Positions 1 through 6,009 of a stretch of DNA of 6,009 bases are shown one piece after another. The notes under the pieces are model-generated. The model was not told where the DNA came from. It did not search any database and saw only the letters and a program-made list of their open reading frames with translations. Position numbers and translations under genes: made by a program. Position 1 is the stretch's first letter; each line of letters opens with the position of its first letter. This DNA comes from Caryophanales bacterium UBA5732 (GTDB lineage: Bacteria > Bacillota_I > Bacilli_A > Izemoplasmatales > Hujiaoplasmataceae). The stretch is taken from positions 1 through 6,009 of the forward strand of contig DIGC01000066.1 in NCBI GenBank assembly GCA_002419445.1, read 5' to 3'.

Positions 1-1037
1 TCGATATTGTTTTTGGAACTCATAATGTTAATAAATTTGTCGAATATTTAGATTATGTCTTAAAAGAAAAGAAACAATTGATTGAAGTCTATTCGCAAGA
101 AGGAGAAATCATCGAACACCTGCCTCAAGTCAGAGAAAACAGATTTAAAGCTTGGGTTAATATTATGTTTGGCTGCGATGAGTTTTGTACATATTGTATC
201 GTTCCTTATACAAGAGGAAAAGAACGTTCGAGAAGCAAAGAATATATTATCTCCGAAATTGAAGATTTAGTAAAACAAGGTTATCAAGAAGTTACTTTAC
301 TTGGACAAAACGTTAACTCTTACGGACTTGACTTTTCTGAAGAAAAATATGATTTCGCTGATTTGTTAGATGACTTAGCTAAACTTGATATTCCGAGAAT
401 CAAGTTTACGACTTCTCATCCAAAAGACTTTTCCGATAAGTTGATTGACGTGATCGCTAAATACGATAATATTATGCCTTTCATCCACTTACCGGTTCAA
501 TCAGGTTCGAATGCGATTTTAAAGAAAATGAACCGAAAATATACCAAAGAAGAATACTTGGATTTAGTCAATCGCATCTATCAAAAAATCCCTCAGATAT
601 CACTGACGACAGATATCATTGTCGGCTTCCCTGGCGAGACTGAAGAAGACTTCTTAGAAACTCTGGATTTAGTCTCAAAATCGCGATTTGAGGGAGCTTA
701 TACATTTATCTATTCCGCAAGAAAAGGTACACCTGCCGCATCATATACCAACACCGTTGATGAAGCTGAAGCTAAACAAAGATTATACAAATTAAACGAC
801 TTAGTCAATGAAGGTTATTTAAGAGGTAATAAACGTTTTGAAAAGCAAGTAGTTAAAGTTTTAGTCGAAGGATATTCAAAAACAAAATCTTCAGTCCTTT
901 CAGGCTATACGGAGAATAATAAACTTGTAAATTTTCAGGGCGAAGAATCGCTAATTGGCAAGATTGTGGATGTCTATATTGAAAAGGCTAAAACTTGGTC
1001 TTTAGATGGCAAAATAGTGGATAATTTAGAGAAGTGA
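1..1037 (+). CDS. miaB: tRNA-2-methylthio-N6-dimethylallyladenosine synthase MiaB, 5'-truncated
   Basis: Radical-SAM methylthiotransferase that adds a methylthio group to isopentenyl-adenosine-37 of tRNAs reading UNN codons; acts in the cytoplasm with two iron-sulfur clusters. The frame is open from base 3, giving 344 visible residues ending in TGA at 1035-1037, directly followed by TAA. The start lies outside the window, so internal TTG or ATG codons near 78 are not the start. Visible parts in order: the tail of the N-terminal methylthiotransferase domain (DIVFGTHNV, typical of MiaB); the radical-SAM cysteines in C-x3-C-x2-C spacing (codons at 174, 186, 195); the core motifs GQNVNSYG, HLPVQSGS and TDIIVGFPGETEEDF; and a C-terminal TRAM domain ending with VNFQGEESLIGKIVDVYI and TWSLDGKIV. 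Family members are about 440-510 residues, so roughly 100 N-terminal residues, including the three other cluster cysteines, are missing. GTHN and the TRAM ending favour MiaB over RimO or MtaB. Confidence 0.96.
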   Translation, partial: DIVFGTHNVNKFVEYLDYVLKEKKQLIEVYSQEGEIIEHLPQVRENRFKAWVNIMFGCDEFCTYCIVPYTRGKERSRSKEYIISEIEDLVKQGYQEVTLLGQNVNSYGLDFSEEKYDFADLLDDLAKLDIPRIKFTTSHPKDFSDKLIDVIAKYDNIMPFIHLPVQSGSNAILKKMNRKYTKEEYLDLVNRIYQKIPQISLTTDIIVGFPGETEEDFLETLDLVSKSRFEGAYTFIYSARKGTPAASYTNTVDEAEAKQRLYKLNDLVNEGYLRGNKRFEKQVVKVLVEGYSKTKSSVLSGYTENNKLVNFQGEESLIGKIVDVYIEKAKTWSLDGKIVDNLEK

Positions 1038-1058
1038 TAATTACTTCTCTTTTTTTTT
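1028..1058 (+). terminator. Rho-independent terminator of miaB
   Basis: The arm AGAGAAGTGA (1028-1037) pairs with TTACTTCTCT (1041-1050) to form a 10-bp stem with one G-U pair and a three-base TAA loop. It runs directly into an unbroken T tract at 1050-1058. The stem begins inside the last miaB codons and contains its TGA stop; the loop is the second, tandem stop codon. This separates miaB transcription from the genes downstream. The reverse strand has no matching T tract, so it should act only on rightward transcription. Confidence 0.9.
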
Positions 1059-1114
1059 GTGAAGAAATTTTAGAAAATAATAATAGGAAATCGCTAAATT
1101 TATGAATAGGACTA

Positions 1115-1143
1115 TTGAAAAATAAAATGAATTATAGTAAGAT
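1115..1143 (+). promoter_or_regulatory. candidate sigma-A promoter for the unknown gene-mutS-mutL unit
   Basis: TTGAAA (1115-1120) matches the -35 consensus at five of six positions. It is followed by a 17-bp spacer and TAAGAT (1138-1143), which matches the -10 consensus at four of six. Transcription would start near 1150, about 22-25 bases before the first start codon. The location is sensible, after the miaB terminator and before the next gene, but AT-rich sequence gives such matches easily. TATAGT at 1133-1138 is a better -10 by sequence but is only 12 bp from this -35. The rest of the gap from 1059 to 1171 holds no gene or other structure that I can support. Confidence 0.4.
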
Positions 1144-1161
1144 GAATATATCTTGTTATTA

Positions 1162-1170
1162 AAAGGGTGA
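1162..1170 (+). promoter_or_regulatory. ribosome binding site deciding the start of the unknown gene
   Basis: AAAGGGTGA resembles the AAGGAGGTGA anti-anti-SD sequence. Two ATG codons follow in tandem, at 1172 and 1175. The last G of the GGG core is 4 bases before the first ATG and 7 before the second, so the second (protein beginning MSK) has the more usual spacing. The difference is a single residue. Confidence 0.6.
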
Positions 1171-1171
1171 T

Positions 1172-2440
1172 ATGATGAGTAAAATTAAAACCAAAGAAGA
1201 ATTTTTCGATTTTTCAAAACTTCTGTTAGTTATTCCCGTTCAAGACCTTGTCAACCTGATGATGAAGTATGAAGTACGTTTACCGCTTTATGTCCACCGC
1301 TTTTTACTTAAGGAAACCATTAGAGCCAATGTCTTTGAAGAAAAGCTCTATCCAACTTACACCGATGAACTTAAATTCCGTTTACGGGGATATGATAATT
1401 TTTCCATCTTTCTTCTAGAAAAAATGATTATTGAATATAATCTTGATTTTAGTCTTTCTCGTTATAAAGAAATGATGTTGAATATTTTGTTTGTCAATAA
1501 AGAAGCTTTAGTCATTAGAAGTAACTTCTTTACAGATTTAGAACAATTGCAACATAACTATACTGTTGATTTAGAAGTCATGAAATATGATGATTTTTAC
1601 CGGATAGCACATAATATTTTTTACGAACAACCGGGATTCTTGGATGGTATCAATATCAATGATTGGGATGACGATTTATTAACTTCTTATACCTTAGGCG
1701 ATTTGAAAGCTTTAGGTGCGAAGTATGACGTTAAAATACCGCGAAGAATCAACAAGACCAAATTGATTGAAATTCTCGCCGCTAAATTCCGTTTGTCAGG
1801 TGACGAAATGGAGTTATTAGAAACAAAATCGGTTTTAGAACTAGAAATTTACGCTAAAGAAAAAGGTTTTAAAATCTCAATCGACCTTAAGAAAACTGAT
1901 ATGATTGAATACATGAAGTTTTCTCTTGGTATGTATAATACTTATCCTAAAGATGATTTCTTTGATTATCATATTCCGGTATTTTCTGACGCCGAAGCTG
2001 TTGAAGAAGATTTAGTCGAGGATGAAATTGTTGAAGAAACATATATTCCTGAAGAAGTTCATGATGAAGTTGAAGATATTATCATACCTGAACCGGTATT
2101 CGTTGAAGAAGTTATTGAAGAACAACCTGTCGAAGAAAAAGTAGAGATAATCAAAGAAGAAAAACCTCAACCTGAAGAAGTTTATGAAGAAAAAGTTATT
2201 GAAGAACCAATGGAAGATATGCAAATTCCTGAGGATTTGGAAATTGAACCGACTTTAGCCGATTCGAAGCTTTTATCTTCGGAAGAAAAAGAGTTGCTTG
2301 ATGAAAAGATTAATCTTATTATCAAGAAGTATTATAAACGCAGAAGAACTAGAAGAATAATTTGGACAATTGCGATATTCGTTTTACTAGCAGTTGGAGG
2401 CTGGGCATTTTATACTTATATTTACCCGTTAATAGGTTAA
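1172..2440 (+). CDS. unrecognised tail-anchored protein with SAP/Rho_N-like helical units and acidic linker
   Basis: I do not recognise this 422-residue protein as a named family. Residues 165-206 and 215-251 read like SAP or Rho_N helix-extended-helix modules: TLGDLKALGAKYDVKIP followed by NKTKLIEIL, and SVLELEIYAKEKGFKI followed by KKTDMIEYM. Residues 22-50 repeat the pattern (QDLVNLMMKYEVRLP), and residues 81-106 may be a more diverged copy. Such modules often bind DNA or RNA, but that function is inferred here. Residues about 273-361 form a linker dominated by Glu, Asp, Val, Ile and Pro. A basic cluster at 385-395 (KKYYKRRRTRR) precedes one hydrophobic segment at about 396-418, with only four residues after it. 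By the positive-inside rule the body faces the cytoplasm; there is no signal peptide. It occupies the miaB-mutS gap and probably starts the mutS-mutL transcript, 30 bp before mutS. The start may be 1175 instead of 1172. The reading frame is secure; the function is unknown. Confidence 0.9.
   Translation: MMSKIKTKEEFFDFSKLLLVIPVQDLVNLMMKYEVRLPLYVHRFLLKETIRANVFEEKLYPTYTDELKFRLRGYDNFSIFLLEKMIIEYNLDFSLSRYKEMMLNILFVNKEALVIRSNFFTDLEQLQHNYTVDLEVMKYDDFYRIAHNIFYEQPGFLDGININDWDDDLLTSYTLGDLKALGAKYDVKIPRRINKTKLIEILAAKFRLSGDEMELLETKSVLELEIYAKEKGFKISIDLKKTDMIEYMKFSLGMYNTYPKDDFFDYHIPVFSDAEAVEEDLVEDEIVEETYIPEEVHDEVEDIIIPEPVFVEEVIEEQPVEEKVEIIKEEKPQPEEVYEEKVIEEPMEDMQIPEDLEIEPTLADSKLLSSEEKELLDEKINLIIKKYYKRRRTRRIIWTIAIFVLLAVGGWAFYTYIYPLIG
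1989..2253 (+). repeat. low-complexity GAA-rich stretch encoding the acidic linker
   Basis: This part of the unknown gene is built from imperfect reiterations of short codon blocks such as GTTGAAGAA, CCTGAAGAAGTT and AAAGTTATTGAAGAA. It encodes recurring PEEV, VIEE and VEEK units in a region that is mostly Glu, Val, Ile and Pro. CCTGAAGAAGTT occurs twice (about 2048 and 2171), each time followed by a His/Tyr codon and more acidic residues. The pattern suggests growth by slippage or duplication and predicts length variation between strains. There is no exact long tandem repeat. Confidence 0.55.
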
Positions 2441-2456
2441 ACCGTTTGATAGATTG

Positions 2457-2462
2457 AAGGAG
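2457..2462 (+). promoter_or_regulatory. ribosome binding site supporting the TTG start of mutS
   Basis: AAGGAG lies 8 bases before TTG at 2471, within GAAGGAG at 2456-2462. It is the strongest Shine-Dalgarno match in the window and supports the TTG as the true start. The next ATG codons in frame (codons 12-13) fall inside the conserved TPMMQQYL motif, which is too late. Confidence 0.85.
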
Positions 2463-2470
2463 TTTTATTC

Positions 2471-5056
2471 TTGAAACCTTTAGAAATATCTAGTTACACC
2501 CCAATGATGCAACAATATTTAGAGATCAAAAAAGACTATAGCGATTTTATAGTCTTTTTTAGACTAGGGGACTTTTATGAAATGTTTTTCCAAGATGCGA
2601 TTGTCGCTTCGAAGGAATTAGAGATTGTTTTAACCGGAAGAGATGCTGGCGTTTCTGAGAGAGTCCCAATGTGCGGAGTGCCATATCATGCGGTTAACCT
2701 CTATTTGGAGAAGTTGGTTGATAAAGGCTTTAAGGTCGCTATTGTTGAACAAGTTGAAGATCCTGAAAGCGCAAAAGGGATAGTTAAAAGAGAAGTTGTT
2801 AAATTAATCACACCGGGAACAATCATTGAAGACGGTGCGATTAAGAATAAAGATAATAATTACATTACCGCTATCTATGAAAGTCCTGAACTGTATATTT
2901 TAGCTTATTCCGATCTTTCAACCGGTGAAATTAATTTAGAAAAGTTACCGTTAGATACTAACATTTTAATCAGCGAGATTTTAAATCTCAATGTTAAGGA
3001 AGTCATTATTACCTCAAATTTCAAAAATAAGTTTTTAAGAACTAATCTTAAAAATCAAAATCTAACAATTTCGATAAATGACGATTTGACTTTGAAAAAA
3101 TATTACCGTAATTTGGTTAATGATATTTATGACAAACATTTACTGAATGCTTTTTCGTTATTGATCAACTATTTAGAACTGACGCAAAGAAAAGAATTAT
3201 TGCACTTGCAGAAAGCTCAAGTCTTTGAATCTAGTAGTTACTTAAGAATTGATAATAATTCTAAACGCAATTTAGAATTGACTGAAACCTTCTCTTCAAA
3301 ATCATCTAACAATACTTTGTTTTGGTTGATTGACAAGTGTCAAACGGCTATGGGGTCACGTTTCCTGAAAAGCCAGATCCAAAGACCTCTAATCAATAAA
3401 GAGTTGATCGAAGAACGCTACTCTTTAGTTGAAGGATTCAATAACAATTTTATTCAAAGACAAGAGATTACCGATTTCTTAAAAAAAGTTTATGATTTAG
3501 AAAGAATAGTCGGTCGAGTTTCTTTTGGTAACGCCAATGCTAAAGATTTAATTAATCTAAAACGCTCGCTTGACGTTTTACCGGGAGTGACTAACAGTTT
3601 ATTACAACTCAATAATGACTATGCGAATAAGTTAGTAAAAGATTTACCTGATTTTAGTCGATTAGCCGCAGAAATTGAAAAAGCGATTATTGATAATCCG
3701 CCATTATCAATCAAAGAAGGCGGGTTTATTAAGCCGGGTTATTCCCAAGAACTGGATGAAATTAGAAACATTAAGCTCAATGCAAAATCGTGGCTCGAAG
3801 ATTTCATTGAAAGAGAACGTGAAAGAACTAATCTCAATAAACTAAAAATCGGTTATAACCGCGTTTTTGGATATTATATTGAAGTAACGAAATCACAAAT
3901 TAATTTAGTAAAAGACGAGTTTGGCTATGAAAGAAAACAAACTCTCTCTAATTCTGAAAGATTCGTTACCAAGGAATTGAAAGAAAAAGAAGCTATTATT
4001 CTCGGCTCTGAAGATGCGATTACTGATTTAGAGTATGAGTTGTTTATCACTCTAAGAGACATGGTAAAGGAACAAACATATTCTTTACAAAAAGCAGCGA
4101 AAATCATTGCGAGTATCGATATGATTATTGCGTTTTCAATTGTCTCAATGAATAACCGATTTATCAAACCGGAAATCATCACCGAAAAACTAATCGAAAT
4201 TGTTAATGGTCGTCACCCGGTTGTTGAGGCTTTACTAGACGATCAGTTCGTAGAAAATTCGCTTTTGATGGATCAAAATAATACTATTCTTCTAATTACT
4301 GGCCCGAATATGAGCGGTAAGTCAACTTATATGAGACAACTGGCGATGATTATCATCCTCGCTCAAATTGGTTGTTTTGTTCCGGCAGAGAAAGCTAAAC
4401 TTCCGATTTTTGACCAAATCTTCACAAGGATTGGGGCTAGTGACGATCTTTCAACCGGCAAATCGACTTTTATGGTTGAAATGTTGGAAGTTAACTACGC
4501 CTTAAAAAACGCTACTGAGAACTCGCTGATTTTGTTTGATGAAATCGGTCGGGGAACAGCAACTTATGACGGTATGGCTTTAGCTCAAGCAATTATTGAG
4601 TATTGTCATCATAAAATCAATTGTAAAATCTTGTTTTCAACTCATTACCATGAACTGACTTATTTGGAAGATGAATTACCGAGTTTAAGAAATGTTCATG
4701 TTAAAGCTAAAGAAGAAAAAGGTAATATTATTTTCCTGCATAAAGTCGTAGAAGGTCCAACTGATAAAAGTTATGGTATTCATGTGGCTAAACTAGCTAA
4801 GTTGCCAAACAACATCATCAATCGCTCAAGTGAAATCTTGGAAGAGTTAGAAAAGAACCATGGCAAGAATATCATTAAACCGCAAACAGTGGATTTATTT
4901 AATTATTTGGAATCAATCGCTATTGAAGAAAAAGAAGTTGAAAAATATGAAGGAATCATCAAACAGATCAAAGAGATTAATGTTTTGGAATTATCGCCTT
5001 TAAGCGCATTAAATGTTTTGAATGATATTGTTGAAGAGATTAAGAAATTAGGATAA
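2471..5056 (+). CDS. mutS: DNA mismatch repair protein MutS
   Basis: Mismatch-recognition ATPase that slides on DNA as a dimer and recruits MutL. The 861-residue length is normal for bacterial MutS (MutS1). Features in order: TPMMQQYL (10-17) and the mismatch-wedge motif F35-Y36-E37 within RLGDFYEMF; connector and lever domains to about residue 440, including GFIKPGYSQELDEIR near 418-433; clamp with GYNRVFGYYIEV from 461; Walker A GPNMSGKST (611-619); signature STGKST (661-666) within GASDDLSTGKSTFMVEM; Walker B with D690-E691 followed by IGRGTATYDG; the STH histidine H725; and the helix-turn-helix region YGIHVAKLAKLP from 768. QTVDLF at 805-810 resembles a sliding-clamp binding peptide, which is an inference. 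It starts with TTG behind a good Shine-Dalgarno, 30 bp after the unknown gene, and ends 15 bp before mutL. All catalytic motifs are intact, so the gene looks functional. Confidence 0.98.
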   Translation: MKPLEISSYTPMMQQYLEIKKDYSDFIVFFRLGDFYEMFFQDAIVASKELEIVLTGRDAGVSERVPMCGVPYHAVNLYLEKLVDKGFKVAIVEQVEDPESAKGIVKREVVKLITPGTIIEDGAIKNKDNNYITAIYESPELYILAYSDLSTGEINLEKLPLDTNILISEILNLNVKEVIITSNFKNKFLRTNLKNQNLTISINDDLTLKKYYRNLVNDIYDKHLLNAFSLLINYLELTQRKELLHLQKAQVFESSSYLRIDNNSKRNLELTETFSSKSSNNTLFWLIDKCQTAMGSRFLKSQIQRPLINKELIEERYSLVEGFNNNFIQRQEITDFLKKVYDLERIVGRVSFGNANAKDLINLKRSLDVLPGVTNSLLQLNNDYANKLVKDLPDFSRLAAEIEKAIIDNPPLSIKEGGFIKPGYSQELDEIRNIKLNAKSWLEDFIERERERTNLNKLKIGYNRVFGYYIEVTKSQINLVKDEFGYERKQTLSNSERFVTKELKEKEAIILGSEDAITDLEYELFITLRDMVKEQTYSLQKAAKIIASIDMIIAFSIVSMNNRFIKPEIITEKLIEIVNGRHPVVEALLDDQFVENSLLMDQNNTILLITGPNMSGKSTYMRQLAMIIILAQIGCFVPAEKAKLPIFDQIFTRIGASDDLSTGKSTFMVEMLEVNYALKNATENSLILFDEIGRGTATYDGMALAQAIIEYCHHKINCKILFSTHYHELTYLEDELPSLRNVHVKAKEEKGNIIFLHKVVEGPTDKSYGIHVAKLAKLPNNIINRSSEILEELEKNHGKNIIKPQTVDLFNYLESIAIEEKEVEKYEGIIKQIKEINVLELSPLSALNVLNDIVEEIKKLG
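2528..2566 (+). promoter_or_regulatory. terminator-like inverted repeat with alternative hairpin inside the 5' end of mutS
   Basis: Bases 2528-2540 (AAAAAAGACTATA) and 2548-2560 (TATAGTCTTTTTT) are a perfect 13-bp inverted repeat around a 7-base loop, ending in six T. It lies 57 bases into mutS, over codons 20-30. A third element AGACTA at 2561-2566 can instead pair with TAGTCT at 2550-2555 across a loop of five T, so the two hairpins exclude each other as in attenuators. The stem is weak, with only two G-C pairs, and the amino acids encoded are close to those expected in MutS. Regulatory function is therefore speculative. Confidence 0.3.
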
Positions 5057-5059
5057 ATT

Positions 5060-5065
5060 TAAGGA
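5060..5065 (+). promoter_or_regulatory. ribosome binding site of mutL
   Basis: TAAGGA lies 6 bases before the ATG at 5072 in the 15-bp mutS-mutL gap. It fixes the mutL start and shows independent translation initiation on what is most likely the same transcript as mutS. No terminator or promoter fits in the gap. Confidence 0.75.
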
Positions 5066-5071
5066 ATAAAA

Positions 5072-6009
5072 ATGGGAATTATTAGAAGGTTAGACGTAAA
5101 CATTGCGAATAAGATTGCGGCTGGAGAGGTTATTGAAAAGTTAGCTAATGTTGTTAAAGAATTGGTTGAAAATTCAATCGACGCTGAAGCAACAAAGGTT
5201 GATGTTGATTTACTCGATAGCGGCATGAAGTCAATAAAAGTCACTGATAATGGTCTAGGAATGGACGAAAGTGATGCTTTTTTAGCGTTTGAACGACATG
5301 CGACTTCAAAAATCAAAACCGTTAACGATTTATTCAGAATCCAGTCTCTTGGATTTAGAGGCGAGGCTTTGCCTTCAATTGCGGCTATTTCTAGGGTTGA
5401 TCTTTCAACTTCAATCGATTCAGTAGGCATTAATTTAATCTTTGAAGACGGAAAATTCATCGAAAAGAAATCCGCAAGTATTAACCAAGGAACGGCGATT
5501 GAAGTTACTAAGCTATTTTATTCCACTCCGGCTAGATTTAAATACTTAAAATCACCGCAATCGGAGTTAGCGAACATTGTCGCTTTAATCAATGGCTTCG
5601 CTTTAGCTAATCCTCATATCAGTTTTCGTTTGACCAATGATAAGAAACAATTGTTCGTCAGCAACGGCAATGATTCAGTAACAAATATTTTAGGACAGAT
5701 CTATGGCGTTCAAGTTGCCAAGTCTTTAATCTATTTTGAAGCGAAGAATCGAGATTATCAAATCTCGGGATATACAACTAATCCGATAATCAATCGTTCA
5801 AGTAGAAATTATATTAATGTCGTTGTTAATAACCGCATTATTCAAAATAAGGACATTGTCAATGCTTTCGCTGACAGCTACGATCAATTAATTCCTAAAA
5901 ACCGCTATCCTGTCGCGATTATTTATATTGAAGTTGACCCGTTGTTAATCGATGTGAATATTCATCCAAGAAAACAAGAAATTAAGTTCTCGGAAAATGA
6001 AAAGTTAGT
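5072..6009 (+). CDS. mutL: DNA mismatch repair protein MutL, 3'-truncated
   Basis: GHKL-family ATPase that couples MutS mismatch recognition to downstream strand incision and excision. The frame is open from ATG 5072 to the window edge: 312 complete codons plus two bases. N-terminal ATPase motifs are present: IAAGEVIEK (15-23), E30 and N34 in VVKELVENSIDA (equivalent to E. coli E29 and N33), D59-N60-G61 in TDNGLGM, RHATSK (75-80), and GFRGEALPSIAA from 94. The second, transducer-like domain contains FYSTPARFKYL and ends with VNIHPRKQEIKF, whose K301 matches the conserved nucleotide-contacting lysine. The C-terminal dimerisation domain, which would show whether this MutL carries the nicking-endonuclease motif usual in bacteria without MutH, lies beyond the window. 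One oddity is EKL in place of the usual ERP at residues 22-24. It sits 15 bp after mutS and is surely co-transcribed with it. Confidence 0.97.
   Translation, partial: MGIIRRLDVNIANKIAAGEVIEKLANVVKELVENSIDAEATKVDVDLLDSGMKSIKVTDNGLGMDESDAFLAFERHATSKIKTVNDLFRIQSLGFRGEALPSIAAISRVDLSTSIDSVGINLIFEDGKFIEKKSASINQGTAIEVTKLFYSTPARFKYLKSPQSELANIVALINGFALANPHISFRLTNDKKQLFVSNGNDSVTNILGQIYGVQVAKSLIYFEAKNRDYQISGYTTNPIINRSSRNYINVVVNNRIIQNKDIVNAFADSYDQLIPKNRYPVAIIYIEVDPLLIDVNIHPRKQEIKFSENEKL

Noticed and set aside
82..270. 62-codon open frame on the + strand
   Set aside because: It lies wholly within miaB in another frame; the miaB frame carries the radical-SAM cysteine motif and continues to the TRAM domain.
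1035..1040. TGA read as tryptophan, as in Mycoplasma and Spiroplasma
   Set aside because: Trp is TGG in the visible genes (for example in the unknown gene near 1664 and in mutS near 3323), and no TGA lies inside any gene; TGA here only ends miaB.
1139..1154. Small inverted repeat AAGAT/ATCTT before the unknown gene, considered as an operator or riboswitch element
   Set aside because: Only 5 bp with no G-C-rich core, it overlaps the candidate -10 box, and such pairs are expected by chance in AT-rich DNA.
2012..2224. 70-codon minus-strand frame rich in Phe and Asn
   Set aside because: It is the reverse complement of the GAA-rich acidic linker of the unknown gene; the composition is an artefact, with no ribosome binding site.
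3925..4182. 85-codon minus-strand frame with hydrophobic stretches
   Set aside because: Antisense to the conserved clamp and lever region of mutS; it has no independent support.
4451..4468. STGKST in MutS looking like a second Walker A motif
   Set aside because: It is the normal MutS signature segment (SGQST or SGRST in other species) with Lys in place of Gln or Arg; the true Walker A is at residues 611-619.
5059..5460. 133-codon minus-strand frame
   Set aside because: Antisense to the MutL ATPase motifs, which are unmistakable on the + strand from 5072.

Overview
The window comes from a low-GC bacterium (roughly one third G+C by eye) using the standard bacterial code: tryptophan is TGG in all the reading frames, TGA ends the first gene, and no internal TGA is read through. 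The order miaB - mutS - mutL is the conserved Firmicutes arrangement; in Bacillus subtilis the miaB-mutS gap holds ymcA and cotE. AT richness, the standard code and a different gene in that gap suggest a Mollicutes-like or Erysipelotrichia-like lineage that does not read TGA as Trp (Acholeplasma/Izemoplasma-type or relatives). This placement is inference.

Layout, all on the + strand: 1-1037 is the 3' three quarters of miaB (tRNA ms2i6A37 methylthiotransferase), closed by a strong intrinsic terminator whose stem overlaps the last codons and the stop (1028-1058). A non-coding gap of about 110 bp (1059-1171) carries a candidate promoter and a ribosome binding site. Then 1172-2440 encodes an unrecognised 422-residue protein. 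It has an N-terminal half built of helical SAP/Rho_N-like units, a very acidic linker, a basic patch and a C-terminal membrane anchor. After 30 bp comes complete mutS (2471-5056, TTG start), and after 15 bp mutL (5072 to the right edge, truncated after about 312 codons in the N-terminal ATPase/transducer region).

The miaB terminator and the short gaps afterwards suggest that the unknown gene, mutS and mutL form one transcription unit with the unknown gene first. MutS recognises mismatches and MutL is its ATP-dependent partner. The unknown protein is the novel element: a probable cytoplasmic nucleic-acid-binding-like head tethered to the membrane, sharing a transcript with mismatch repair. Its role in repair is not shown by the sequence. 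The second item worth attention is a 13-bp perfect inverted repeat, in codon register, inside the 5' end of mutS. It overlaps an alternative hairpin, an attenuator-like arrangement. I see no mobile elements, CRISPR arrays, tRNA or rRNA genes.
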